A stretch of DNA of 64,000 bases from Verrucomicrobiia bacterium (GCA_030427505.1 JAUICH010000014.1:62001-126000), one strand, 5' to 3'; positions 51,824 to 61,068 are shown, counted from the stretch's first letter. Made by a program: numbers and translations. Notes: generated by a model from the sequence alone, not told the origin.

Positions 51824-51852
51824 TTGATCCTAAATAGAAAGATCATTATAAT
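51824..51852 (+). promoter_or_regulatory. Sigma-70-type promoter of the sugar transferase gene
   Basis: TTGATC (-35) and a perfect TATAAT (-10) are 17 bases apart, in an AT-rich gap 39 bp before the GTG start at 51891. This contrasts with the sigma-54 promoters of the main EPS cluster. Confidence 0.7.
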
Positions 51853-51890
51853 TTTTAGGAAAGGCATAAATTTTTCGAAGGTTCACGAAC

Positions 51891-53282
51891 GTGACTCAGC
51901 GGCAGGAAATCAACCGCAAACTCTCCCAGATCATCGACTCCGTGCTTCTCGGAGCCGTGCTCTTGTTCAGCCACACCCTCCGGGCGTGGGCCGGGGAGAC
52001 CTTTGCCTCCATGCCAGTCATCCCGCCGTTTCGCGAGTTTTACTGGCTCTTCGCCATCGTCGTCCTCATCACTCCCGTCGTCCTGGAGTATCACGGCTTC
52101 TACGATCACCCCTTACGCCGTTCCCTCAAGGACTTACTCCCGCCCCTCTTCCAGACCCTCCTCTGGATGGGCCTCATCGTCGGCGGCTGCGTCATCTTCC
52201 TGAAATGGTCCGCCGAAAGCCGCGCCGTCGTCCTCCTCTTCGTCGCTGGCGCCGGCATGGCCCTGGTGGTGAAGGAGTGCCTCGTTAAGCAATACCTCCT
52301 CAGCCGCATGCGGCGCGAAGACTTCCGCGAACGCGTCCTCCTGGCCGGGGGCGCGGAGGACATGGACCAGATCCTCGCCTCCCTGCCCAGCGAACAACGC
52401 CTCCGCCTGGAGATCGTCGGCCGCGTCGATCTCACCCGCCAGGGCGTCGCCGATCTCATCAAGATTCTCCACGAACAATCCGTCGAGCGCGTTATCTTCG
52501 CCGCCGATCACGTCCACTTTCGCCGCGTCGAGGAAGCCATCAACGCCTGCGAAACCGAAGGCGTCGAGGCCTGGCTCGCCGCCGACTTCATGCAGACCAC
52601 CCTGGCCAAGCTGAACGTGGAAGACATTGGCGGCGTGCCCATGCTCGTCTTCCGCTCCACCCCCGACAACGGCTGGGCCCTCATGGTCAAGAACGCCACC
52701 GACCGCGTCCTCGCTTTCGCCCTCATCATCGCCACCGCGCCCCTCTGGCTCCTCACCGCCCTGGCCATCCGCCTTGCCGCCCCCGGTCCCATCCTCTTCC
52801 GCCAGTTGCGCGGCGGCCGCTACGGAAAGCCCTTCATGATGTACAAGTTCCGCACCATGTATGAAGACGCCGAACAGCGCCGCGCGGAACTCGAAGCCAT
52901 GAACCAGATGACCGGCGGCCCCGCCTTCAAGGTCGAGCACGACCCCCGCATCTTCCCCCTCGGCCGCCTGCTGCGGAAGCTGTCCATCGACGAACTCCCC
53001 CAGCTCTGGAACGTCGTCAAAGGCGAAATGAGCCTCGTCGGCCCCCGGCCCCTGCCCGTTTACGAAGTGGAGAAAATCGAAAACTCCGCCCAGCGCCGCC
53101 GCCTCAGCGTCAAGCCCGGCCTCACCTGCCTCTGGCAGATCAGCGGCCGCAACCAGATCACCGACTTCGCCGAATGGGTCCGCCTCGACCTCGAATACAT
53201 CGACAACTGGTCCCTCTGGCTAGACTGGAAGATCCTGGCGCGGACCGTGCCGGCGGTGCTGTTGGGGCTGGGGGCGAGGTGA
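51891..53282 (+). CDS. Undecaprenyl-phosphate sugar (glycosyl-phospho) transferase
   Basis: A 463-residue polyprenyl-phosphate glycosylphosphotransferase of the WbaP/WcaJ type that loads the first sugar onto the lipid carrier, starting EPS repeat-unit assembly. The N-terminal half has about four membrane segments and a nucleotide-binding-like region ('RVLLAGGAEDMDQILASLP'). A fifth membrane segment ('LAFALIIATAPLWLLTALAIRLAAPGPILFRQLRGGRYGKPFMMYKFRTM') leads into the catalytic Bac_transf domain ('RKLSIDELPQLWNVVKGEMSLVGPRPLP', '[19 protein letters not shown]'). It lies away from the EPS cluster that it probably serves. A GTG start is used. Confidence 0.9.
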   Translation: MTQRQEINRKLSQIIDSVLLGAVLLFSHTLRAWAGETFASMPVIPPFREFYWLFAIVVLITPVVLEYHGFYDHPLRRSLKDLLPPLFQTLLWMGLIVGGCVIFLKWSAESRAVVLLFVAGAGMALVVKECLVKQYLLSRMRREDFRERVLLAGGAEDMDQILASLPSEQRLRLEIVGRVDLTRQGVADLIKILHEQSVERVIFAADHVHFRRVEEAINACETEGVEAWLAADFMQTTLAKLNVEDIGGVPMLVFRSTPDNGWALMVKNATDRVLAFALIIATAPLWLLTALAIRLAAPGPILFRQLRGGRYGKPFMMYKFRTMYEDAEQRRAELEAMNQMTGGPAFKVEHDPRIFPLGRLLRKLSIDELPQLWNVVKGEMSLVGPRPLPVYEVEKIENSAQRRRLSVKPGLTCLWQISGRNQITDFAEWVRLDLEYIDNWSLWLDWKILARTVPAVLLGLGAR

Positions 53283-53476
53283 TTGGAGGCGAGATGCTGC
53301 AAATATCTCGTGTGTATCGAGCCAATGCCAGTTTTTTGTCGGCGTAGAGATTCAATTCGCAGTATTGTCGGTCTATTACAATACAAGGTCTCTTTTGTAG
53401 TTGCAGTTTTCGGGCGAATGTCGCTAACTAATGACCCAGAGAAAATTCTGCCAGTATTTCTCGATCTTTGAGTTCC

Positions 53477-54175
53477 ATGGAGGCACAACGACAAAATGAA
53501 TCTTTGAGAAGATTAGGAGTCACTGTTCTTGGTTTTGTCTTTGGCATCGGCGGCGCTACAGCTATTTCGTTCTTTGCTTATATTCACGCAATGAACGCGC
53601 GTAAAGAAGACTTGGCTAGGGAAGATATGAAAATGAAGGCAGAAGCTGCCCTTAGAGAAAAAACGCTTGCTCGAGAAGAAGCGAGATTCAATGAGGAAAT
53701 GCAGATAAGGAAAGAAGCTTTAGCGAAGCAGGAAGCACAGTTCGAGGCTGAAATGCAATTGAGGGAAGCTCAGTTGAAAAAAGAAGAAGCCAGATTTGAA
53801 GCTGAGTTAAGTTTGGGAAGAGAATTCTTGGCCAAAAGAGAGGCAATCGATAGAGAAACTATCAAAGATGCAATTAAAGAAACGAAGGAAAAACTCTTCG
53901 TTTCAAGTTATCGGAATGGTGCAGTGGAAGTTTCTAATCTTTCCCTGTTTGAGGTGTACGTAGAGCGTGTGAGTTGGACATTACCTGTCAGAGATCCATT
54001 TCAACGAAATTATGAATTTATTTTTGCTGAGCCGGTGGAGATCAAACCTGGGCATAAGGAATGGTTTGAATATCCACTGGAAAACTATGGAGGCTTGTTA
54101 GAATCATTAGAATATAAAGTGCATATCTTCACTACTAGAGGGACTATATACAGCGAGAATCTCGAAGTATTGTAA
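53477..54175 (+). CDS. AT-rich membrane-anchored coiled-coil protein, unknown function
   Basis: A protein of about 232 residues with one N-terminal membrane segment ('LGVTVLGFVFGIGGATAISFFAYI'), then a highly charged coiled coil of about 100 residues with repeating 'EARFNEEMQIRKEALAKQEAQFEAEMQLREAQLKKEEARFEAE' units. A C-terminal beta-rich domain follows ('FVSSYRNGAVEVSNLSLFEVYVERVSWTLPV'). Its base composition is far more AT-rich than its neighbours. It is bracketed by a duplication of the 3' end of the sugar transferase gene. This looks like acquired cargo; the role is unknown. Confidence 0.65.
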   Translation: MEAQRQNESLRRLGVTVLGFVFGIGGATAISFFAYIHAMNARKEDLAREDMKMKAEAALREKTLAREEARFNEEMQIRKEALAKQEAQFEAEMQLREAQLKKEEARFEAELSLGREFLAKREAIDRETIKDAIKETKEKLFVSSYRNGAVEVSNLSLFEVYVERVSWTLPVRDPFQRNYEFIFAEPVEIKPGHKEWFEYPLENYGGLLESLEYKVHIFTTRGTIYSENLEVL

Positions 54176-54259
54176 GGTATAGAGGGTGTGTTTGTGGATA
54201 AGAGGGAATGAAGGGTTAATGTGGCCTATTTATTCCCTCCGATGTCTCAGTTAGAAATA

Positions 54260-54464
54260 ATCGAAAACTCCGCCCAGTGCCGCCGCCTTAGCGTCAAGCC
54301 CGGCCTCACCTGCCTCTGGCAGATCAGCAGCCGCAACCAGATCACCGACTTCGTCGAATGGGTCCGCCTCGACTTCGATTACTTCGACAACTGGTCCCTC
54401 TGGAAAGGCCGGAAAATCCTCGCCCGCACCGTCCCCGCAGTGTTGCTAGGGGTGAGGCGAGGTG
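54260..54464 (+). pseudogene. Duplicated 3' fragment of the sugar transferase gene
   Basis: This segment repeats 53076-53280 at an offset of 1184 bp with scattered differences ('[46 protein letters not shown]'). It lacks the rest of the catalytic domain. With the intact gene it forms imperfect direct repeats flanking the AT-rich gene at 53477. It is not a functional enzyme. Confidence 0.82.
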
Positions 54465-54510
54465 CGAAAGTAATAATGCTCGACTCAACCCTACTGGTGA
54501 ATACTTGCTG

Positions 54511-54588
54511 CGGGCGCGAAGCGTCTCTTGAGTGCGGCGAATTTTCTTTCGCCGCTCTGTGGATGGTAGCCGGAGGCGCGGTGGGGGA
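54511..54588 (-). repeat. Dispersed 'CGCCTCCGGCT' element, copy 3 (inverted)
   Basis: On the minus strand it reads CCCCCACCGCGCCTCCGGCT, then the AGCGGCGAA...TTCGCCGC hairpin and an AGACGCTTCGCGCC end, closely matching 35974-36052. It directly follows the sugar transferase fragment. Confidence 0.72.
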
Positions 54589-54681
54589 TGATGATGTCCA
54601 ATGGCTCCCGGAGTGCTGATCCCAAGGTTCATACAGCAGGTTACCGCTAGACCTGTCCGAGGCGAGATACGTCCTCATTCC

Positions 54682-55347
54682 TCATTCCTCATTCTCGTAA
54701 AATGTATCTTCTATTTCGATCCATTCCCAGTGGGGAAGGCTTTTGAGGAGAGCAATACCTTCTTCAGAAACAGGACGGATGATATTGATTTTTTCCAGGT
54801 TTCGGCAGGCGACTATATGCCGAATGTCTTCCAAGGTGAAATCACCTTCAGAGGACTCATGGGTGAGGTAGGTGAGTTTCTCAAGAGCTGGGAGGTATCT
54901 GAGGGAATAAAAATTGTCACCCCAGAGTTCGATGGTCTCAACATTGGGAAAGCGGTTGAAGTATTGAAAGCTCTCGTCCGGCATCCCATAGTGAATGCCG
55001 ATGGTATGCACCTCAGGAAAAGTGCGTAGATCTTTCATGACTTCGGGCGCAATACCTTCAAACGCAATAATTCGGATCTCAGTAACATTTTTGAGGGCGT
55101 TGACCGCTCGAATATCTTCGAGGGTGACTTTGTGTGGATCGGTGCCCCCAACCAGCGCTACGAAAGTCCCAGTGTCGTTCTGATGGACATCGTGCCCCCT
55201 GGCGGTCAAGTAGTCGATGGCCTGTTGCTCGGAGAGTTGCGGGGCGTCCGGTTTGTCAGCGACAGACTCCAAGTCAGGTTCAGATTGTCGGCAAGAAAGT
55301 GCGAATGCGCAGACCCCAAACAAGAAAATACGGGGAAATGGATTCAT
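54682..55347 (-). CDS. Lipoprotein with leucine-rich-like repeats, unknown function
   Basis: A 221-residue lipoprotein; the signal 'MNPFPRIFLFGVCAFALSC' ends at a lipobox Cys (Cys19). The body has LRR-like units of about 23-25 residues ('LEDIRAVNALKNVTEIRIIAFEG', 'VMKDLRTFPEVHTIGIHYG', 'FQYFNRFPNVETIELWGDNF', 'LRYLPALEKLTYLTHESS'). Such folds usually bind protein partners. The gene is more AT-rich than the operons around it, and no partner gene is evident. Confidence 0.68.
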   Translation of the reverse strand: MNPFPRIFLFGVCAFALSCRQSEPDLESVADKPDAPQLSEQQAIDYLTARGHDVHQNDTGTFVALVGGTDPHKVTLEDIRAVNALKNVTEIRIIAFEGIAPEVMKDLRTFPEVHTIGIHYGMPDESFQYFNRFPNVETIELWGDNFYSLRYLPALEKLTYLTHESSEGDFTLEDIRHIVACRNLEKINIIRPVSEEGIALLKSLPHWEWIEIEDTFYENEE

Positions 55348-55562
55348 GAGTACTGAGCTGGAGAAGCTTGATGGGGTAGCTCCTAATTTGGCTTAACTAG
55401 ATGAGAAGATTTGATGTTAGCTTGAATTTACATCGTTGGTCAACGCTTCGTCGGACGGCTGGACCTGTTCCTACGCAGTTTGGCTATCCAGTATCAAATG
55501 GTACCAGATGCGGTACCGCAATTCGGATTGACCCCATCTCCCAGCTATTGAACAGATAGCGC

Positions 55563-57470
55563 ATGAGATTTTCCCCGATCCTCACAGCGTGCCTGGCCGT
55601 CTGCTTCTCCTTCGCCTTCCCAAACACCAGCCACGCCGCGCCACCCGTCGAGAAAACCACCGACGTCTGCATCTACGGCGCCACGCCTTCCGGGATCGTG
55701 GCCGCCTTGGCGGTGGAGCGGGCGGGGAAGTCGGTGGTCATTGTGGAGCCGAGCCGGTGGGTGGGGGGCATCCTGGGGGCGGGGATCAAGCCGCGGCAGG
55801 ATTGTCCGAACCCGGCGGCGACGGGGGGCCTGACGAAGGAGCTGATCTATTCCCTGGGGGAAGCGCCGGGGCCCATCCGGGAGAGTTTTCTGAAGCTGCT
55901 GGCGGAGCGGGGGATCGAGGTCATCTACGAGCACCGCGTGGCCTCGGTGACGAAGGAGGGAGGACGGATCGCGAGCGCGACTTTTGACCTGGCGCCGTAT
56001 GACGAACTGGGCTGTCCGCCGGCGGAGCCGAAGGAGAAGGGGACCCTGGTGGTGCGGGCCGGGATGTTCATCGATGCCGGTTACGATGGCGAACTGATGG
56101 CCCGCGCCGGCGTGTCCTATCGCGTGGCGCGGGAGTCTGTGGACGACTTAGGCGAGGCCATCGCGGGACTCCAGGAACCGGTGGAACTGACGCCCATCGA
56201 TCCCTTTGTCACGCCCGGCCACCCGGAGAGCGGCCTGCTGAAATGGGTCACCGGCGAGGCCACGGAACCCCACGGCTCGGCGGACGAACACATCCAGGCC
56301 TACAACTACCGCTTCTACGTCACCGCCGATCCCGCGAAGCGCGTGCCCCTCACGCCGCCCGCGGACTACGACCCCCAGGACTTCGAACTCGTGGGGCGCT
56401 ACGTGGAGTACCTGAAGGAAACCTTTGCCAAAGACGAGGCCACGCTGTTCGTCCGGCTGGCCCGCATCTTTCCCGGCTGGATGAACTCCGGCGAATACAA
56501 CTACCACCGCGAGTCGCTCATCACCAACGCGCCCGTCGGCGTCAGTCATCTCTACGCGGATGGCGACTATGCTGAGAAAGCCCGCGTCTGGAAACTGCAC
56601 CAGGACTACCTGCGCGGCCTGCATCACTTCATGAGCACCGACCCCCGCGTGCCCGAAAAATTCCGCGAACAAACCGCCGTCCTGGGCCTGGACGGCACTC
56701 ACCACCCCGACACCCACGGCTGGCCGCACCAGCTCTACGTCCGGCTCACCCGGCGGCTGGAGGGCCGCTACACCCTGACGGCGGCCGACGTTTACAACCA
56801 CACCACCGTGGAAGACCCCATCGCCCTGGCCCAGTATGGCATCGATATCTATCCCTGCCGCCGCGTCTGGACTCGCGACGCGGAGGGTCACGTCCAGGTG
56901 GGGCTGGAAGGCTGGATGTTCGTCGGCGGCTCCAAGGGCCCGACCAAGACGCCCTATCCCATTCCCTACCGCTCCATCACGCCGAAGGAGGCGGAAGCCG
57001 AAAACTTGCTGGTCTCCGTCTGCTTTTCCGCCACCCACCTCGGCTACGCGTCCGCCCGGATGGAGCCCGCCTTCATGATCTGCGGAGAAGCCGCCGGCAT
57101 CGCCGCCTGCCAGGCCCTGGAAGAAGGCGTCCCCGTCCAGCAGATCGACCCCGCCACCTACCGCGCCGCCCTCGAAGCCGCCCACATGCGCCTCGAATGG
57201 ACCGAAGAAGCCGCCGCCGAACGCGACAAGCTCGACCAGGAAAAATTCATTGAGCGCTTCCTCTCCAGCATCGACACCGGCAAAGACGGCACCGTTTCAC
57301 TCGAAGAGTGGAACGGTGCCAAGCCAGGCTGGGAATGGCTCTTCCCCAAGATCGACGGAAACCAAAACGGCCAGATGGAGACGGGAGAATACCTGAAGTT
57401 CCAAGCCTACAAGGTAGCCCACGAAGACTGGCAGAAGCGGCTCCGCGCGGGAGAGAAGGTGGGGGATTGA
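55563..57470 (+). CDS. Secreted FAD-dependent oxidoreductase with two C-terminal EF-hands
   Basis: A 635-residue exported protein (signal MRFSPILTACLAVCFSFAFPNTSHA). The dinucleotide-binding fold is 'DVCIYGATPSGIVAALAVERAGKSVVIVEPSRWVGGILGAGIKPRQD', the FAD_oxidored-family variant GATPSG. A second FAD contact is 'AGMFIDAGYDGELMARAGVSYRV', and 'LLVSVCFSATHLGYASARMEPAFMICGEAAGIAACQALEEG' is the conserved C-terminal FAD block. Residues 571-582 (DTGKDGTVSLEE) and 598-609 (DGNQNGQMETGE) are canonical EF-hand loops, implying calcium binding. Related proteins in PVC bacteria are linked to carbohydrate breakdown. Substrate unknown. Confidence 0.83.
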   Translation: MRFSPILTACLAVCFSFAFPNTSHAAPPVEKTTDVCIYGATPSGIVAALAVERAGKSVVIVEPSRWVGGILGAGIKPRQDCPNPAATGGLTKELIYSLGEAPGPIRESFLKLLAERGIEVIYEHRVASVTKEGGRIASATFDLAPYDELGCPPAEPKEKGTLVVRAGMFIDAGYDGELMARAGVSYRVARESVDDLGEAIAGLQEPVELTPIDPFVTPGHPESGLLKWVTGEATEPHGSADEHIQAYNYRFYVTADPAKRVPLTPPADYDPQDFELVGRYVEYLKETFAKDEATLFVRLARIFPGWMNSGEYNYHRESLITNAPVGVSHLYADGDYAEKARVWKLHQDYLRGLHHFMSTDPRVPEKFREQTAVLGLDGTHHPDTHGWPHQLYVRLTRRLEGRYTLTAADVYNHTTVEDPIALAQYGIDIYPCRRVWTRDAEGHVQVGLEGWMFVGGSKGPTKTPYPIPYRSITPKEAEAENLLVSVCFSATHLGYASARMEPAFMICGEAAGIAACQALEEGVPVQQIDPATYRAALEAAHMRLEWTEEAAAERDKLDQEKFIERFLSSIDTGKDGTVSLEEWNGAKPGWEWLFPKIDGNQNGQMETGEYLKFQAYKVAHEDWQKRLRAGEKVGD

Positions 57471-58251
57471 GCCAGGCGCACGACCGAGAGCAGAAGGGAG
57501 GAGAGCATTGGGGTAAGGGAACGATTTGAGAGAAGGCGTGCGCCGATTCCCCCCACCGCGCCTCCGGCTCCTGCCGCAAAGCGCTGATTCTGATCAGCGC
57601 AGTCCAAGGACACTACGCGTCCCCGTGGGGTTCTGGGGAGAAGGGTGAGGTAGTTGGGAAGGCGGTGGCGAAGCGTTTCGGACCGGCCTCGATGGGGTGG
57701 GGGACCCGCCCCTAAACGTTATAAACGGCCTCGCCCATTGTAATAGCGGCCGCGGCCGGAAAATCTTAGTCTTAGCCTGCCGGTTGGATACCGGTTGTTG
57801 TTGGTTGAACTGACTGTCTATCTGAGACAGCGCCCGCCGGGCGCCCCATTTTCGCCCATCAGCCCATACCAGGGGTGGTTATAGGTTGAGTAAGGCGAAG
57901 CCGGTGCAGCCTGCTGCCTGAGGCGGTGGGCTGCACTCTTATTTGCGGGCTGAGTAATTTCAGAGCGCCATCGGCGCACCGAAGACGTAGAGCGTCACCG
58001 GCGCGCCGCATACCAGCCTGGGTCGAAGGCCCAGGTATCAAAGGGTATCAGTTAGGTCAAGGACCAAAAGCCAATAGGCGTCAGGCCTGTTCCCCTTAAA
58101 TATCTGATAGTCAGTGACTGTTATTGGATAAAGTTACATGACATTGGCCGGAAGCACTACCGGCTTCTCCGGCACCTTATCCTGACGCCTATGGGCCTTT
58201 GGCCTTGGGGGATGGGCCGCGAACGGCCTTTTCCAAAGGGTGCGATTCTCG
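57471..58251. other. Gene-free, repeat-rich intergenic region
   Basis: About 780 bp. It includes dispersed-element copy 4 (57549-57624) and palindromic pieces related to the double-hairpin family (near 58017 CCTGGGTCGAAGGCCCAGG). No supported coding sequence was found. Confidence 0.55.
57549..57624 (+). repeat. Dispersed 'CGCCTCCGGCT' element, copy 4
   Basis: CCCCCCACCGCGCCTCCGGC, then the hairpin AGCGCTGATTCTGATCAGCGC and a diverged end (CACTACGCGTCCCC). Its central hairpin differs in sequence from copy 1 but keeps pairing, which suggests selection for structure. Confidence 0.7.
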
Positions 58252-59784
58252 CTAAAGATCCCGGCAAAAAATCGGCGAACTCCACGCCCACTGATCGTTC
58301 TTTTGCCGGACTCGCGCGTAGTAATAGTCGCCCTCGCGGCCTTCGTGATCTTCGTATTCCAGGCGGTAACGCCAGTCGTGGGGCATGGGGGCGCGGTTCA
58401 TCCGGTAGGCGTGGGACTCTAGGCCGCCGACCAGGCCGGAGCGGGCGCCTTCCAGCAGATCGCGCAGCCGCCACTCGATCCGCTGGCCGTTCAGCACCGC
58501 ATACACCGTTTCGTCAACCGGCATCTCGACCTCGAGGCACACGCCCTGCGAGGTGCTGGTGAAGTTGTTCGGCGTGCCCTCGCTGACCGTCTCGAACGAA
58601 ACGCTGGTCTCCGTGCGGCCGGTGATCTTCGACTGGTAAAAGCTGGCGTGCTCGCCGGTGCCCTCCAGGGGTGAGACCACCTGCATGCCGCGGAAGCGCG
58701 GGTCCAGGCCCAAGATGGCGCCGGAGCCGATGCCCAGTTCCGCCTCCCAGCGGTGGGTCTCGCCGCGCGGGCCCCAGCCCACCTCCAGGTAGAGCTTCGT
58801 ATGCACCGTCTGGCCCGGCGCCTGGGGGATGACGTCGCACTCCGACATCCGGCAGAGCAGGCGATTGTTCTTGATGACATCCACGTAATCGATGGCGCCG
58901 GCAGCGGCCACCTCCACCAGGATGTGGCGCTTGCCCCGGGGCGGGATCACCGCGCCGATGGGGGAGTCGTTAATGGAAAAGCGCAGCTCGATCTTGTCCC
59001 CCGTCATCGCCCAGGTGCGCCGCTGGAAAAACGCCTCCCAGATGGCCTCCCGCGAGCCGTCCGCCGCCCAGACGCCCGTCAAGCCGTGCCCGTAGCTGCC
59101 CGGGTGCCCGCTGTGGTGATCCGTCCCGCCCGTGATGCCCACGATGTGGCCGTTCTTTAGCCCGTATTGCAGCGTGCCCTCCCAGTCGGACGGCCCCATG
59201 ACGTGGAGAAACGGGCGCGTGTTGTCGCTCTCCTCCGAGCAGCCATGCATGGACAGCAGCTCCACCAGCGGCTCCAGCGCCGGATCGTGCGACAGCCAGT
59301 CCATGCCCCGCGTGCCCTTCTTATACCCAATGTGGTGCGGCTGGCACAGCGTCTCCACCCCCTCCGCCCGCAACTGGCGCAGGTGCCGGTGCAGATCCTC
59401 GATGCCCGTGGGATACAGGATCTCGCCCCCCAGGTCCTTATACAGCACGTTCCGGTCGCCACAGGCGCAGAAGTGTACCTCAAACGCCGGAAACACCACG
59501 AACCGCCCGTCCTCATCCGCCTGCCGCAGCTCCGCCATCATCTCATTCCACCCGCCCTTCAGCTTCTCAAACCCCTTCAAATGAAAGTCGATAATGTGCT
59601 GAATCCGCTCATTCGCCTCCGGCATGTCCGGCCAATGCGCATGCCCCGTGATGGAGACAAAGTCCAGCCGCTCCCGCGCATTCGCCAGAGCGTCCTTCAG
59701 CGGCCCATGGCCATAAGAAATGCCGCAGTGGTTGTGAATGTCCCCGTAGGCGGGGCGGAGGTGGTGGTAGGCGAGGTGGGTCAT
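58252..59784 (-). CDS. PHP-superfamily, DUF3604-like protein
   Basis: A protein of about 510 residues. Metal-binding PHP-type motifs are visible: 'YGDIHNHCGISYGHG' (HxH), 'DFVSITGHAHWPDM', 'VVFPAFEVHFCACGDRNVLY', 'ETLCQPHHIGY' and 'ITGGTDHHSGHPGS'. This is the DUF3604/PHP arrangement, with a metal-dependent phosphoesterase-like fold but no assigned substrate. The C-terminal half ('KRHILVEVAAAGAIDYVDVIKNNRLL') is beta-rich. The start at 59784 gives the conserved N-terminus; the frame is open to 59880. No signal peptide. Confidence 0.78.
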   Translation of the reverse strand: MTHLAYHHLRPAYGDIHNHCGISYGHGPLKDALANARERLDFVSITGHAHWPDMPEANERIQHIIDFHLKGFEKLKGGWNEMMAELRQADEDGRFVVFPAFEVHFCACGDRNVLYKDLGGEILYPTGIEDLHRHLRQLRAEGVETLCQPHHIGYKKGTRGMDWLSHDPALEPLVELLSMHGCSEESDNTRPFLHVMGPSDWEGTLQYGLKNGHIVGITGGTDHHSGHPGSYGHGLTGVWAADGSREAIWEAFFQRRTWAMTGDKIELRFSINDSPIGAVIPPRGKRHILVEVAAAGAIDYVDVIKNNRLLCRMSECDVIPQAPGQTVHTKLYLEVGWGPRGETHRWEAELGIGSGAILGLDPRFRGMQVVSPLEGTGEHASFYQSKITGRTETSVSFETVSEGTPNNFTSTSQGVCLEVEMPVDETVYAVLNGQRIEWRLRDLLEGARSGLVGGLESHAYRMNRAPMPHDWRYRLEYEDHEGREGDYYYARVRQKNDQWAWSSPIFCRDL

Positions 59785-59933
59785 TGGGGAATTGAAGAAA
59801 AGAGATTGGCAGGGGGCAGATAACCGGTCCAACCGTTCCCGGGCACTCTGAGGTGCCTTGCTGGGCCCGGCAACTATCATTCAATCTTTACTTGGCCGCA
59901 ATCTACGGGCGTAGTAAGTAATTTTGAAGAGCA

Positions 59934-60164
59934 ATGAACACCGGATATTCTCTCACTCTTAGAGATTTCCTAATGCTTTGGGACAAACGGGATGGCTATC
60001 CGAAAGCGACGAGGGAAGCTCTGGAAAGTGTGGTGCAAGCCTTCGCGCGCCAGAGCAAGCTTGAGACCCTAAGCCGGGCCAATCTCAAAATCATCCACGA
60101 GGCAATACAACGATCTTCCAGTCAACGGTCAGTGTATAACATCGCAATGTCGATATGGAGATGA
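59934..60164 (+). CDS. Small AT-rich protein, unknown function
   Basis: 76 residues, mainly helical and charged ('SLTLRDFLMLWDKRDGYPKATREALESVVQAFARQSKLETLSRANLKIIHEAIQRS'). It is the first of three AT-rich genes on the plus strand, and its stop overlaps the next start. I do not recognise a family. The position and composition suggest a small accessory gene acquired with its neighbours. Confidence 0.5.
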   Translation: MNTGYSLTLRDFLMLWDKRDGYPKATREALESVVQAFARQSKLETLSRANLKIIHEAIQRSSSQRSVYNIAMSIWR

Positions 60165-60463
60165 GAAACGACGAACTGCAGGCAGCTTTGGGCTCCGTAA
60201 TCGACGAAGAAACATTCGTGGTGTTTCTGGAAGCGTTGGCGCTAAATCGCGAGAAAGAAAAAGAAATTGAGAAGCTACATCCGAGTTCCCCGTGGGGACC
60301 GGGAACATTGGGGTGGGAGAATGGATCGATTGAATCCTTTCTCTCAGCCGCCGCCACATGGGCTGTCGACTCCAAGGATGGAACAGTTGGAGGTTACGAA
60401 ATTCCCGATAATCCTTGGAAGCGATGTGCTGACATAATCTTTATGGGGAAGATTTACGAGTGA
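60155..60463 (+). CDS. DUF7660-like small protein, possible immunity protein
   Basis: 102 residues with a conserved C-terminal pattern ('WENGSIESFLSAAATWAVD...NPWKRCADIIFMGKIYE') that resembles the DUF7660 family, often found near polymorphic toxin or immunity genes. Starts at 60155 and 60161 are both possible; the latter gives ATGA coupling with the upstream gene. No toxin partner is visible in the window, so an immunity role is inference. Confidence 0.55.
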   Translation: MEMRNDELQAALGSVIDEETFVVFLEALALNREKEKEIEKLHPSSPWGPGTLGWENGSIESFLSAAATWAVDSKDGTVGGYEIPDNPWKRCADIIFMGKIYE

Positions 60464-60477
60464 TAGAATAGGCGAAA

Positions 60478-61068
60478 GTGGGTAAAAGAAATATTGAGAT
60501 TCGGCGTATGTTCGGACGTAAAAGAAAAAACAACCCACCTCGTAGCTCTGGAGCCTATGTGGTTACCGGAGAGGACAAGGTGGAGGAGATAGAGGGAGTC
60601 CCACAGTCGTCTCTTGGCGCCCCTTGCCCTCACGTGATCTGTGGAGAGCAGGAAGTATTTCTAATCTATCTCGCTCAGGAACATTCGGATAAAGCAAATG
60701 GAGAAAAAGTCCGGATAGTCGATGGATCTTCAGAAGAACCGGTTGTCACGATTCAGTTTATCGAGCCGTACGCTCATTACCTAGGCCCTCCTAACGATGA
60801 GTCGTTGAGAGGTCATCCGCTGGTGGAGCGAGGGTTGACTCCGTATAGCTGTTCTAAGGTGCAATCTTCATCGTGGATAGCCGCGCTTGAAAAAATGAAT
60901 TCAGTTCATCCGTGCCACCGCAAAGAGTCTTTTGATGGCATTGGTCATTATATATTTACCTTTCATGACTCGGTTTTTGAATGCGTAGCGGATGCCTTCG
61001 TGGTTCTTACACACGAGCGAACGACGATTAGAAAGGCTATTGATAATATCTTATATCTTGTGAGCTAG
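60478..61068 (+). CDS. Conserved AT-rich protein, unknown function
   Basis: Up to 196 residues (GTG start at 60478, or ATG at 60508 giving 'MFGRKRKNN'). The C-terminal half has a pattern I have seen in uncharacterised proteins ('GHPLVERGLTPYSCSKVQSSSWIAALEKMNSVHPCHRKESFDGIGHYIFTFHDSVFECVADAFVV'). It has no signal peptide or membrane segment. It follows the DUF7660-like gene by 14 bp in the same AT-rich islet. Function not known. Confidence 0.55.
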   Translation: MGKRNIEIRRMFGRKRKNNPPRSSGAYVVTGEDKVEEIEGVPQSSLGAPCPHVICGEQEVFLIYLAQEHSDKANGEKVRIVDGSSEEPVVTIQFIEPYAHYLGPPNDESLRGHPLVERGLTPYSCSKVQSSSWIAALEKMNSVHPCHRKESFDGIGHYIFTFHDSVFECVADAFVVLTHERTTIRKAIDNILYLVS

